Shown here: positions 1-8,620 of the stretch, one piece after another
Position numbering within the stretch: position 1 is the first letter of the stretch
Layout: each line of letters opens with the position of its first letter
Source of the DNA: G963677325 sp963677325
Lineage (GTDB): Bacteria > Bacteroidota > Bacteroidia > Bacteroidales > Prolixibacteraceae
Reading direction: 5' to 3'
Length of the DNA: 64,000 nt
Assembly (NCBI GenBank): GCA_963677325.2
Contig: CAXXGM010000010.1
Span: 1 to 64,000 of the forward strand
Notes under the pieces: model-generated
Databases searched by the model: none
The model's input: the letters and a program-made list of their open reading frames with translations, nothing else
What the model was told of the DNA's origin: nothing
Position numbers and translations under genes: made by a program

Positions 1-314
1 TTGATCCCGGATGTGCATTGGCATTCTATAATAGGGGAGTATCCAAGGTGAAACTGGGTGATGAAAAAGGAGCAGAGATTGATTTTAATAAGGCTGTTGA
101 ACTCAATCCCAAGGATCCTTATACCTTTATGAACAGAGGATTGATTAAGAGGAACAGCGGGGATCACGATGCGGCCATATTCAATTTTAGTAAAGCCATC
201 AAGCTGAATCCGAATTTTGTTCTGGCCTATATGCACCGGGGAATTTGTAAAAATCAGATTGGGGATGTAAATGGGGCATGTACAGATTGGAGAAAAGCCG
301 GTGAATTGCGATAA
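1..314 (+). CDS. TPR-repeat protein, 3' end only
   Basis: The reading frame is open from base 3, so this is the C-terminal end of a gene that starts before the window. About 104 residues are visible and form three consecutive tetratricopeptide repeats with the usual pattern (A-Y/F-Y-N-R-G, then N-P as in 'ELNPKDPY' and 'KLNPNFVLAY'), ending at TAA 312-314. TPR arrays are protein-binding scaffolds, and the 'NRG...G...GA..D..KA' style is common in Bacteroidota tetratricopeptide proteins. The partner cannot be inferred from this fragment. It lies 57 bp upstream of rpoD on the same strand. An internal TTG at 18 could be read as a start, but upstream residues continue the repeat, so it is not the real start. 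Confidence 0.8.
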   Translation, partial: DPGCALAFYNRGVSKVKLGDEKGAEIDFNKAVELNPKDPYTFMNRGLIKRNSGDHDAAIFNFSKAIKLNPNFVLAYMHRGICKNQIGDVNGACTDWRKAGELR

Positions 315-371
315 AGGGCGAAATGAAGGGAAACATAAAAAAAAAGAACATTCAAAAAAAGAAACCTGATT

Positions 372-1241
372 ATGAAACAACTTAAAATCACGAAACAGGT
401 AACACTCAGGGAAGCACCTTCCCTGGATAAATATTTGCGGGAAATTGGGAAAATCAAGTTATTGACTCCTGATGAAGAGGAAGTTTTAGCAAGAAAAATC
501 AAGCTTGGAGATCGCAAAGCACTTGATATCCTGGTCACTTCAAATCTCCGGTTTGTAGTTTCTGTTGCCAAGCAGTATCAGAATCAGGGCTTGACTCTCC
601 CGGATTTAATTAATGAAGGCAACTTGGGTTTGATCAAAGCTGCTGAACTTTTTGATGAAACAAGGGGATTTAAATTCATCTCCTATGCGGTATGGTGGAT
701 CAGGCAATCGATTTTGCAGTCTTTAGCCGAACAGGCAAGAATTGTAAGACTCCCGCTAAATAAAATCGGATCTATCAACAAAATAAATAAGGCATTTGTT
801 AAACTTGAACAGGATTTTCAACGTGAGCCTATGGCCGAAGAGATTGCCGAATTGCTTGACCTTCAAAATATATTTGTGGAAGAAGCTCTGAATTCAAACA
901 GCTTTTATGTTTCAATGGATGCTCCGCTGTCAGATGAGGAGAATTCTGAGAACAATTTATACGATGTGATGACGGTCAACGAAACTCCGGATCCGGATTT
1001 CGAACTCATGGATAATTCCCTGAAAAAAGAGATTGAAAGAACTCTTGGAACACTAAAGCAACGTGAAGCTGAAATTCTTCGGTATACTTTTGGACTGAAC
1101 GGAATGCCTACCCACACCCTTGAGGAAATTGGAAAAAAAATGGACATCACACACGAGAGGGTCAGACAAATAAAGGAGAAGGCCCTTAAAAAACTGAAAA
1201 ACTCAAAACGCAGTAAACTTTTGAGACCTTATGTGGCCTAG
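372..1241 (+). CDS. rpoD: Primary RNA polymerase sigma factor RpoD
   Basis: A 289-aa sigma-70 factor that directs RNA polymerase core to housekeeping promoters. It has the short layout of Bacteroidota primary sigma factors. Region 1.2 is at about residues 15-50 ('SLDKYLREIGKIKLLTPDEE'). Region 2 is at about 55-130 with the core-binding and melting segments ('NLRFVVSVAKQYQNQGL', 'YAVWWIRQSILQSLAEQ'). Region 3 is at about 135-200. Region 4 has the promoter -35 helix-turn-helix at about 240-285 ('TLEEIGKKMDITHERVRQIK'). There is no long region 1.1 or non-conserved insert. ATG is preceded by an A-rich leader with no clear ribosome-binding site, which is usual for this phylum. The -33/-7 promoters reported elsewhere in this window are the type this sigma recognises. 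Confidence 0.95.
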   Translation: MKQLKITKQVTLREAPSLDKYLREIGKIKLLTPDEEEVLARKIKLGDRKALDILVTSNLRFVVSVAKQYQNQGLTLPDLINEGNLGLIKAAELFDETRGFKFISYAVWWIRQSILQSLAEQARIVRLPLNKIGSINKINKAFVKLEQDFQREPMAEEIAELLDLQNIFVEEALNSNSFYVSMDAPLSDEENSENNLYDVMTVNETPDPDFELMDNSLKKEIERTLGTLKQREAEILRYTFGLNGMPTHTLEEIGKKMDITHERVRQIKEKALKKLKNSKRSKLLRPYVA

Positions 1242-1379
1242 ATCAATCAAATACTTCAGAATCAATTTTTAATGATTTGATTCTTTACCAATATCTTCTT
1301 ATGATAATGATTTGAAAATTTATAATAAGCACTCCTTTTGAGGATTATGTCTCCTTAAATAGAGTGTTTATTTAAATTC

Positions 1380-2414
1380 TTACATCCCGGGTATCCGCAT
1401 TGTTTCATTGAACATATCCCTGCGTTCCCTCCCGAAGAAAAAGATCACGGAGAGTTCATGTGAGCCATGACTGTAAGCCCCCAAATTAGAAAGGGAATAG
1501 TCATAGCTGTATCCGAATCGGAATTTTTCTTCAGTATAACCGATCATTGCAATGGCAGCATCCGGTCGGATAGAGAGGTTGTTGCGGTACCATGCCCCGA
1601 AAGTTACTGACTTCTCAATCATATAAAGACCAAAATTAAGCTGTTTGAAACTTCCCTGCTGCTGATAGATCATGTTGGGTGAGAGGGTGAATTCCCTGGA
1701 AAGGAGCATCCTGTGATATTTATGCAGCATAGAACCTGCATGCAAAGTAATCTTCATTGGCAGTTTTCCTAACTGATCTCCTTCAATGATTGAAAGACTG
1801 GGCTGAGTCAGATGATGAACTGCAATCCCGAAATAAGTATCCTTATCCTGTCCTGCTATTCCAAAGGAAAGATCAGGAATCAGTTTATTCCCATCTTCAA
1901 CCGGAATAGGATATTGCCCGATAATATCACCGGTACCCTGATCGATCATTCCGGGGAAAATTAAACTGGAAGTATTAAATTGCTTATAAATAAATCCAGC
2001 CTGGAGGCCTCCTGTAAAGAAAAGATCATCTCCGGCCTTTACATGATAGGAATAAAAAAATGAGGAATTAACACTATTTATAACTCCATTAAGTTCGCGG
2101 TCATAGAGGAGCTGAAATCCCAAACCTCCTTTCATGCTTTTTAAATAGCTGTCATAAGTAAAGTTGTAGGTTACAAAAGTATTTCCCTGATTGGGCCACT
2201 GGTTTCGGTAGTTAAAAACCGCTCTCTGATAGACATTGGTTCCGGCAAAAGCAGGATTCATGTTCAGGGGATTGGCATAAAACTGGGAAAATTCAGGATC
2301 CTGACATTTTGCGTGGAATGTAAAAGAAATGATAATTATTTCAACCAAAAGAAGACGTTTAGATACAATCATCTTCATTCCTGTGGCCATCTGTTTGGTA
2401 ATGTATTTTTTCAT
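1380..2414 (-). CDS. PorP/SprF family type IX secretion membrane protein
   Basis: About 344 aa, with a hydrophobic signal region near the N-terminus followed by the family hallmark 'QDPEFSQFYANPLNMNPAFA' and a beta-rich body ending in an 'SHELSVIFFF'-like last strand. PorP/SprF proteins are outer-membrane components associated with type IX secretion and gliding. Many paralogs exist and pair with individual cargo, so the exact partner is unknown. The frame opens at a TTG (2429), but I prefer ATG 2414. A later ATG at 2378 would give a more compact signal peptide and is also possible. The HEAT-repeat gene upstream ends 11 bp before this start, which suggests co-transcription. No gldKLMN-type core genes are visible nearby. 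Confidence 0.85.
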   Translation of the reverse strand: MKKYITKQMATGMKMIVSKRLLLVEIIIISFTFHAKCQDPEFSQFYANPLNMNPAFAGTNVYQRAVFNYRNQWPNQGNTFVTYNFTYDSYLKSMKGGLGFQLLYDRELNGVINSVNSSFFYSYHVKAGDDLFFTGGLQAGFIYKQFNTSSLIFPGMIDQGTGDIIGQYPIPVEDGNKLIPDLSFGIAGQDKDTYFGIAVHHLTQPSLSIIEGDQLGKLPMKITLHAGSMLHKYHRMLLSREFTLSPNMIYQQQGSFKQLNFGLYMIEKSVTFGAWYRNNLSIRPDAAIAMIGYTEEKFRFGYSYDYSLSNLGAYSHGSHELSVIFFFGRERRDMFNETMRIPGM

Positions 2415-2425
2415 AGGGAAAGGAC

Positions 2426-2950
2426 TCAACTAAAATCCTTATTTGTTTCCGGAATACTACTTATGGCCAAGGGCAAAGAATTGAGCAAAAATTTCTGTTG
2501 CTCATCTTCTGTGACAGGAATCTCTTTTACTTTTTTTAATTCCTGATCGATGATCTTCTGATCAATTTTACCATACATGGTTTCAATGACGGTCAGAGCT
2601 TCAAAACCTATCGGAAAATTCTGGTCGATTACCAGATCAACAAAAACAGGCAGATAGGCGCTGTAATTTAGTCCGTTCTGCCAACAGCAGGACACCAGTT
2701 CCTTCAATTCATCTTTGTATTTAGCGTTTTGAATTGCATCCATCAGCAATGGAACCGTTTCATTGGATTTTAACTCTGCAAAAAGAGAAAGAATCTTTTT
2801 TTTCACCTCTCTGTCCTCTGTTTCATGAAGTAAGGCTAATAAAATGGAGAAATGAGACGTTGTCCCCTTTTCCTTTATTTCTTCAATACTTTGAACAACA
2901 ATTTCCGGATTCCCTGACCTTAATTTTGAAAATAGTTCTTCGCTTTCCAT
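2426..2950 (-). CDS. HEAT-repeat-like helical protein
   Basis: A 174-aa soluble, acidic, all-helical protein without signal peptide. It has at least two HEAT-like helix pairs ('GNPEIVVQSIEEIKEKG', 'EVKKKILSLFAELKSNETVP'), followed by a less regular helical C-terminal half. HEAT arrays bind proteins, and nothing catalytic is seen. It is directly upstream of the PorP/SprF-like gene on the same strand and is probably co-transcribed. The pairing may be functional (a cytoplasmic accessory for a membrane protein) or accidental. I do not recognise a named family beyond the repeat. Confidence 0.65.
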   Translation of the reverse strand: MESEELFSKLRSGNPEIVVQSIEEIKEKGTTSHFSILLALLHETEDREVKKKILSLFAELKSNETVPLLMDAIQNAKYKDELKELVSCCWQNGLNYSAYLPVFVDLVIDQNFPIGFEALTVIETMYGKIDQKIIDQELKKVKEIPVTEDEQQKFLLNSLPLAISSIPETNKDFS

Positions 2951-3201
2951 TATTTCACTAAATATTTTTAATCTGTAATATCATCATTTCTGTCAGAACT
3001 TCAATTCAAAAAGTTCAGGAATCATAATTCAAATACTTAAAATAAGCTGAATGAGAATTTGAAAAATTGATTCAGTATTGTTATCCGGCGTAATGCATCA
3101 CCCGGTTTTTTTAATTCATTTTCATTTTATACCCTTACCAGCAGAACAAGATCCCTTGCAAAAACTTTATCAGACCAACGATCAAAAATACATTTTTCTA
3201 T

Positions 3202-4866
3202 TCATTGCTCACCAATTCCTCTGTACATCTTTCTTTCCAGTTCATCTGTAGCTGTTCTTACTGCTTCACTGAAATTTTCACAGATGTATTCACGGCCGAT
3301 AATTTCAGCAAGGCCGCAGTTCTCAAGTTCTTCGCGAACTTCCATACGAACCCCGGAAAGAACAATTCTAACTTTTTTAACTGTGAAATATCGGACAACT
3401 TCTCTAAAGATAATCAATCCTGTTGAATCGATAAATGGGACATAACGCATTCTTAAAATCAAAACTTTCCCTTTTCCGCCAATATCCATCAAAGCTTCCT
3501 TGTATGACTGTGCAGCGCCGAAGAAGAAGGGCCCGCTTATCTCATAAACATCCACCCCTTTGGGTAGAGAAGAATAGTTCTCGAAAATATCCGTGTCAAT
3601 ATCTACTGATTCGATGTTGCTCATTTTCGAAATACGTTGCATAAAAAGAAGGGCGGCAAAGACCATTCCTACTTCTATCGCAGTAGCCAGATTAACAAAA
3701 ACAGTCAGGAAGAAAGAGGTCAGCAGCACCAGGACATCATATTTTGATCCTTTTAAGATAGAAAAAAAAGACCTCCAGTTGCCCATATTATAGGCAAAAA
3801 CAATTAATAAGCCGGCGAGACAGGAAATGGGAATATAACCTGTCCACCTCAGGGCCGCAGTAATAAAAACAAGTATAACCAGAGAATGAATCAGGCCTGA
3901 GAAAGGTGTGGCGGCTCCGTTTTTAATATTAGTTACCGTTCGGACTACGGCTCCAGAAACAGGCAATCCGCCAAAACAGGGCGATATGATATTGGCTGCA
4001 CCCTGAGCTATCAATTCCGTGTTTGAGCGGTGATTGCTGCTGGTCATCCCATCTGCCACCACAGCGGACAATAGTGATTGAATTGAGCAAAGAATGGCTA
4101 TTGTAAGGGCTGGAGGAATAAATTCTTCCAAGCGGTAAATGTCTAAATCGGGAATTTTAAAGTCCCAGTTATAGGTCAATTGACCAAAGTATGATTGAAT
4201 AGTTGGGACAGGAAATTTAAATAGAGCAACAATTGCTGAGATCAAAAGAACAGCTATAAAATATCCGGGTATTTTTCTGAACAGGTTTGATCCTAAAAAC
4301 GAAAAGACTATTGTTGAAATTGTAATCAGAAGTGCAATAATATTTACCTGGCTAAAACTGTTAAAATAGATGAGCCAATTTTGAGTAAAGGAAGTAGGAA
4401 GCAGTTGAACCTGAACTTCCATCGCATCTTTTAGTGCATAGGTGAAAATCAAAACGGCAATACCACTGGTATATCCAACGATTAATGGATGGGGAATTAA
4501 TTTTATCACGGATCCAAGTCGAAGCAATCCAAACGCCACAAGCAGTATACCTGCCAACAACGTTGAAATCATCAATCCTTCAATACCATGCCTCTGTATT
4601 ATTCCATAAACAATAACAATTAATGCGGCAGTCGGACCTCCAATCTGAAATCTGCTGCCTCCCAGAATCGAGATGATCAATCCTCCAATAATTGCCGTGA
4701 TTAATCCCTTATCAGGGCTGACTCCGGAAGCAAAAGCAAAAGCAATAACCATCGGAAGGGTGATGATGCCAACAACTGTACCGGCATAAAAGTCCTTCTG
4801 GAACAATCTCCAGTTGTAACCTTGTTTGAGGACGACGTAGGATTTTGGTTTAAAAAGCGTATTCAA
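3202..4866 (-). CDS. SulP-family anion transporter with STAS domain
   Basis: A 554-aa SLC26/SulP inner-membrane anion permease. Residues 20-430 are a 12-14-segment membrane domain that includes the family signature region ('GGPTAALIVIVYG', 'ISPCFGGLPVSGAVVRT'). Residues about 440-545 form a cytoplasmic STAS domain with the conserved loop 'IDSTGLIIF'. Substrates in the family include sulfate, bicarbonate, dicarboxylates and chloride, and the sequence does not settle which applies here. It is monocistronic and divergent from the LysO-like gene across a 194-bp AT-rich gap. Length and domain order are complete. Confidence 0.93.
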   Translation of the reverse strand: MNTLFKPKSYVVLKQGYNWRLFQKDFYAGTVVGIITLPMVIAFAFASGVSPDKGLITAIIGGLIISILGGSRFQIGGPTAALIVIVYGIIQRHGIEGLMISTLLAGILLVAFGLLRLGSVIKLIPHPLIVGYTSGIAVLIFTYALKDAMEVQVQLLPTSFTQNWLIYFNSFSQVNIIALLITISTIVFSFLGSNLFRKIPGYFIAVLLISAIVALFKFPVPTIQSYFGQLTYNWDFKIPDLDIYRLEEFIPPALTIAILCSIQSLLSAVVADGMTSSNHRSNTELIAQGAANIISPCFGGLPVSGAVVRTVTNIKNGAATPFSGLIHSLVILVFITAALRWTGYIPISCLAGLLIVFAYNMGNWRSFFSILKGSKYDVLVLLTSFFLTVFVNLATAIEVGMVFAALLFMQRISKMSNIESVDIDTDIFENYSSLPKGVDVYEISGPFFFGAAQSYKEALMDIGGKGKVLILRMRYVPFIDSTGLIIFREVVRYFTVKKVRIVLSGVRMEVREELENCGLAEIIGREYICENFSEAVRTATDELERKMYRGIGEQ

Positions 4867-5060
4867 TTTCCAATTTTAAAATTTATATAAAGTAAAATAT
4901 TTTTATTGTGTTTTTTTTAAAAACTCACAAATTTACCCTTCTAAAAAAACTTCGCAAAATAATATAACTTTTTATGCCTGAAAATTTTTATGATATAATA
5001 CTTCTGTTATTTTTGTAATTCCTAATGACCCATTTTCGAAACTTATTACATTAAGGAGTA

Positions 5061-5348
5061 ATGCTGTTTTTAACCATTTTTCTCATAATTGGAATTGGCA
5101 TTGGATTGTCGATCAGGAAAATTGCTGCACTAACCAAAACAAGCGAAAAGGTGCTAACCCTTCTGTATTATCCCTGTCTGTTTTTGATGGGAATCCTCTG
5201 CCATCTGGATGAAGAAATCGTTTTCCATATCGATAAAATCGGATGGCATTCATTCTCTTACCTGATTGCCGCCTTTGCAGCAGGTATTATCGTTATCTGG
5301 ACTATACACAAAATTTACAAGCTTCTTATTCAGGTGAAAAGAAATTGA
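5061..5348 (+). CDS. LysO-type (DUF340) N-terminal half, orphan
   Basis: A 95-aa membrane protein with three predicted helices. It resembles the N-terminal domain of lysine exporter LysO/YbjE: a first helix with 'GIGIGLSIRK', then 'LFLMGI' in the second helix and 'IGWHS' before the third. In many Bacteroidota, LysO is encoded as two adjacent genes, a ~95-aa N-half and a ~200-aa C-half. No C-half follows here: the next 147 bp are non-coding and the next gene is the convergent GH2 enzyme. It is either an orphan or a remnant, or it pairs with a C-half elsewhere. A good ribosome-binding site (AAGGAG, 2 bp before ATG) argues that it is expressed. Confidence 0.55.
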   Translation: MLFLTIFLIIGIGIGLSIRKIAALTKTSEKVLTLLYYPCLFLMGILCHLDEEIVFHIDKIGWHSFSYLIAAFAAGIIVIWTIHKIYKLLIQVKRN

Positions 5349-5495
5349 ATTTTTTGATTCTGCTCTTTTGAATTAAGAAACCTTCTGAAAACCTTATCGG
5401 AATTTCATCCTTCCCTTTTGATTTTGATAGGATCCTGGTAAAAACATCTTTTTAGTTATTTCATTCTGATCTTCCGTTTTAATTTAATGCGTTAG

Positions 5496-8069
5496 CTATC
5501 TGATTCTCTTACTTGTCGGATTAATATTCCATCCTTCAATTTTCAGGACGGCTTCTTCTCCATCAAGATTTTTGAGGTCAAATTCTACCTTCAGACTCCT
5601 TTTTTCTTTTGGAAGCAGTGAAAAATAATTGTCATCCCAGAAAACAGGCAATACGAGATCTTTCGATTGATCCTTGGTTATCTTTGGATTGACTGAAAAA
5701 GCCAGTGTGGAAGATGGATTCTCCACATTCAAAGTCAGCAGGCATTTTTCTCCGCTTTTCTTAAGAGATGATACAGAATAATTAAGATCAATTTTGGAAA
5801 GTTTGTTCATATCCGTAAAATCTGCTTTTTCATCACCTTTAGTCGACAACCAGTAGAAATTGGAGGAGATCTCTTTACCGGAATCCTCTTTCAGATCCAA
5901 TTTCATAAAATATACGCCACTCAGATCTTTGGGCTTTTCAAAAGTCAGTATCTTCATGACTCCATCAGAACCAATATTGACAGACGCTTCTTTTGAAATT
6001 CTTTCCTTCATGTCGAAATCGTACAATTTTAAACAGGCCTTCAAACCATTAAAATCTTTGTACAATCCATTAACAACATAAACACTGCTGTCAGCATAGG
6101 AATACTGTATATGAAGCGGTTCACATGCATTTTTGGCTCCATAGAATGCTCCGTTGGGCGCATAATAATAGTCATAAAGCTGCCAGTAAAGGGTTGGCCA
6201 GGCAGAATTGAACATCCAGTATATAATCCCGCTTGACCGGTATTTATTCCCGGCGTAGGCCTCAAACATTGCTTTGGTGGCTTCCATTTGTAAAACCTGC
6301 GATTTCATGGAATACTCCTCTGCACTTTCGGGTTTCCCATAACGGCGGATAAGGGCCTCCCGCATGGGTGGATAAAAAACTTTATGCAGCCGGATGTCCC
6401 ATGAACTGCTTATCGGCCACAGATCCTTCTCGGGCATCATCTTACGTAAGCTCTCTATCGGGGTGATCTGTTCCCCCGAAGGTCCGGCCTCAGTATTAAA
6501 TTCCTGTTTTTTATACCAGTAGCCCGGAGGACCGTAAGCATAACCCTTTGAATAGGGTCCCATGTAGGCTCCGGTGTATCCGGCTATTTCACTGGCAGCC
6601 TGGGTAGCGGAGGAAAGATAAGGACGGGTATTGTCATTCTCGTCCAGCACTTTGACGTATCGTTTTTCAAATCGGACAGGGGGATACAGATCACTGCCAT
6701 AAAGCCAGACAAATACGGAAGGATGGTTTCTTAAATGCACGATCTGATCCCGCCAGCTTAATTCTGCTACATCGGCCGTTTGAGATGTCCACATTTTCCA
6801 GTCTTCCCAGATGCTGCAACAACACCAGCCTACCATTAACAGGATACCTTCTTTGTCGCACCGGTCAAACAAATAGTCATCCCCTCGCGGAGCTTCCATC
6901 CGGAGAGCATTCAGATTCATGTGCTTTGCATAGGCAATATCTGCATCAATTCTTTCTTTGGAAGGTCTCAGCATCATATCCTGAACATAACCGCCTCCTC
7001 TGATCACAATATTTTTACCGTTTATCTGGAAAACCTTTGTGCGTTTTTTATCGAAGACATTCATCCATGTTGAAATTTCCCGTATACCAAACCGTGTGTG
7101 GCTGACATCCGTAAGCTTGCCATCTGTCTCAAATGAGAGATCCAGATCATATAGATTCTGTGGCCCTGCCATGTTAGGCCACCATAGACGGGGTTTATTC
7201 AGAACAAGCTGTTTGTAATTTTCAGGTACAAAGGTGATCGTCTTTGTCTGATTGGGTTCAAGAATTACTTCCTGGGCGAATTTAATATTCTCAATTTGGC
7301 CCCTTAAAGTACCTCTCAGAGGTTTAGCTTCCGTATTTTTAACTTCAGCCGAAACGGTCAGTCTTGCGTTCTCAGTTGAAGGAAGATCAAGATCCGTAAT
7401 CACATGAGGATGTGAAATGGCTGCAGCACCTGTGGCTTCTATCTTCACATCATACCATATCCCCATGGCTCGGTCGGGGGGAGTGGGATTCCAATCCACC
7501 CAGGTGATGGTTAGATCACGTCCTTTGGGAGGAAAAATCTCCAAAGCGAGACAGTTCTTATTCCCCGGATTAACATATTTGGTTATATCAAGATTGAACA
7601 GCCTGTAAGCGCCTTGAACGACTGAAGTATCCGCCACAAGATTCCCATTGATCCAGATATTGGCCTTGTAGTTGATGCTGTGAAATTTGATCCAGGTGTG
7701 TTTCCCTTTATGGGAGGCGGGAAGATCGAATACGGTCCTGTACCACCACGCTACCCTGAAAGGACTGTCTTCCGGCATTTCCTTTCTTATACCGCGATAA
7801 AATCCCGGCAGCTTTTCAATGTTTGTTCCATAATAGGGATCAGCAAAAACTTTGTTATCCACCAGGGTTCCCAAAACAGTGGAGGGAACTGTAGCAGCAT
7901 ACCAGTTCTCCGGTTCCCATGAAACACGCGATATGGTTTCACCGTTCGCGTTTACCTTTGCAGTGGATTGAATAGCCCAATGATCTTTTAAAAGCAGATT
8001 CTCATTATTCTGGCCAGGGCTGAAAAATGAGAAAAAAGAAAGGATCGTAATGATGCTAAGACATTTCAT
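5496..8069 (-). CDS. GH2 glycoside hydrolase, exo-beta-glucosaminidase/endo-mannosidase clade
   Basis: An 857-aa secreted enzyme. A hydrophobic signal peptide covers roughly residues 1-19. The GH2 sugar-binding jelly roll spans about 25-215, the immunoglobulin-like domain about 220-330, the TIM barrel about 340-640, and beta domains run to the end. The acid/base position is Asp460 in 'WLYGSD', where most GH2 enzymes have Glu (GNE). The predicted nucleophile is Glu527 in 'FNTEAGPSGE'. The Asp substitution marks the subfamily of exo-beta-D-glucosaminidases (CsxA) and mannosylglycoprotein endo-beta-mannosidases. Likely substrates are therefore beta-linked GlcN oligomers or N-glycan mannosides. 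The adjacent BNR gene and the nearby GH78 enzyme suggest a glycan-scavenging neighbourhood, but no SusC/SusD pair is present. Confidence 0.88.
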   Translation of the reverse strand: MKCLSIITILSFFSFFSPGQNNENLLLKDHWAIQSTAKVNANGETISRVSWEPENWYAATVPSTVLGTLVDNKVFADPYYGTNIEKLPGFYRGIRKEMPEDSPFRVAWWYRTVFDLPASHKGKHTWIKFHSINYKANIWINGNLVADTSVVQGAYRLFNLDITKYVNPGNKNCLALEIFPPKGRDLTITWVDWNPTPPDRAMGIWYDVKIEATGAAAISHPHVITDLDLPSTENARLTVSAEVKNTEAKPLRGTLRGQIENIKFAQEVILEPNQTKTITFVPENYKQLVLNKPRLWWPNMAGPQNLYDLDLSFETDGKLTDVSHTRFGIREISTWMNVFDKKRTKVFQINGKNIVIRGGGYVQDMMLRPSKERIDADIAYAKHMNLNALRMEAPRGDDYLFDRCDKEGILLMVGWCCCSIWEDWKMWTSQTADVAELSWRDQIVHLRNHPSVFVWLYGSDLYPPVRFEKRYVKVLDENDNTRPYLSSATQAASEIAGYTGAYMGPYSKGYAYGPPGYWYKKQEFNTEAGPSGEQITPIESLRKMMPEKDLWPISSSWDIRLHKVFYPPMREALIRRYGKPESAEEYSMKSQVLQMEATKAMFEAYAGNKYRSSGIIYWMFNSAWPTLYWQLYDYYYAPNGAFYGAKNACEPLHIQYSYADSSVYVVNGLYKDFNGLKACLKLYDFDMKERISKEASVNIGSDGVMKILTFEKPKDLSGVYFMKLDLKEDSGKEISSNFYWLSTKGDEKADFTDMNKLSKIDLNYSVSSLKKSGEKCLLTLNVENPSSTLAFSVNPKITKDQSKDLVLPVFWDDNYFSLLPKEKRSLKVEFDLKNLDGEEAVLKIEGWNINPTSKRIR

Positions 8070-8152
8070 CGGTGAATTTTATTTTACAAGGATTTATTTT
8101 CAGAATCATTAAAGGATATAAGTAATTGGAATAAAATACTGTTGTATGAGCC

Positions 8153-8237
8153 TTATAGGCTTTAGGTGTTTAGGCTAAAGGTAAAAGGGGAATATTATGA
8201 TCCTTCAGCTAAAGTCTAAACTCCTTCAGCCTAAAAG
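8153..8237. repeat. CTAAAG/CTTTAG palindromic intergenic repeat, copy 1
   Basis: An AT-rich block built from variants of AGGCTTTAG, CTAAAGTCTAAA and CCTTCAGCCTAAA in both orientations, so it can fold on itself. The 13-mer CCTTCAGCCTAAA recurs at about 15701-15713 immediately after the GH78 gene, showing a dispersed family. It sits upstream of the GH2 gene (its 5' side). No coding potential is seen. Confidence 0.6.
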
Positions 8238-8358
8238 TACGACATTATATACTTGACATCACTTAATTCATCGCAAATCTCTAATTTGTTTTAACGTTTT
8301 TGTCCCATTGGAAGAATCAAATCCTCCGGTGCTTCACTATTTTCAGATCAACGATTTC

Positions 8359-8600
8359 TAATAACGTGAGTTCGATCTAAGGAATAGATAACCTAATCTG
8401 TCGAAAACACCTCAGTAGTAATGGTCGAGAGAGAAAAATCAACCTAATTACCTAATTTAATCAGGTAATTAGGTTAGTGAAAGCGTAAAATTAATCCCAT
8501 CTAAGGTGTTTTTTTAAAGATTAGGTTATCGAAGACAACATTAACGCTCAAACAATCAAGCACTGTCTTATTCATTGCTTAGATCGAGCTCAGGTTAATA
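8359..8600. repeat. 242-bp nested palindromic element (MITE-like)
   Basis: Four pairs of inverted arms are nested around one centre. Outer arms are 8359-8381 and 8578-8600 (20 of 23 bases complementary). The second pair is 8387-8399 and 8518-8530 (13/13, GATAACCTAATCT). The third pair is about 8404-8412 and 8504-8512 (AAAACACCT/AGGTGTTTT). The inner pair is 8441-8453 and 8463-8475 (13/13, AACCTAATTACCT). The whole could extrude as a cruciform or fold as a long RNA hairpin. It lies in the 550-bp gap between the GH2 gene and the BNR pseudogene, and no ORF is inside. I see no target-site duplication, so its mobile nature is inferred. Confidence 0.65.
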
Positions 8601-8620
8601 AATAAAGTTTAATATTAAAA

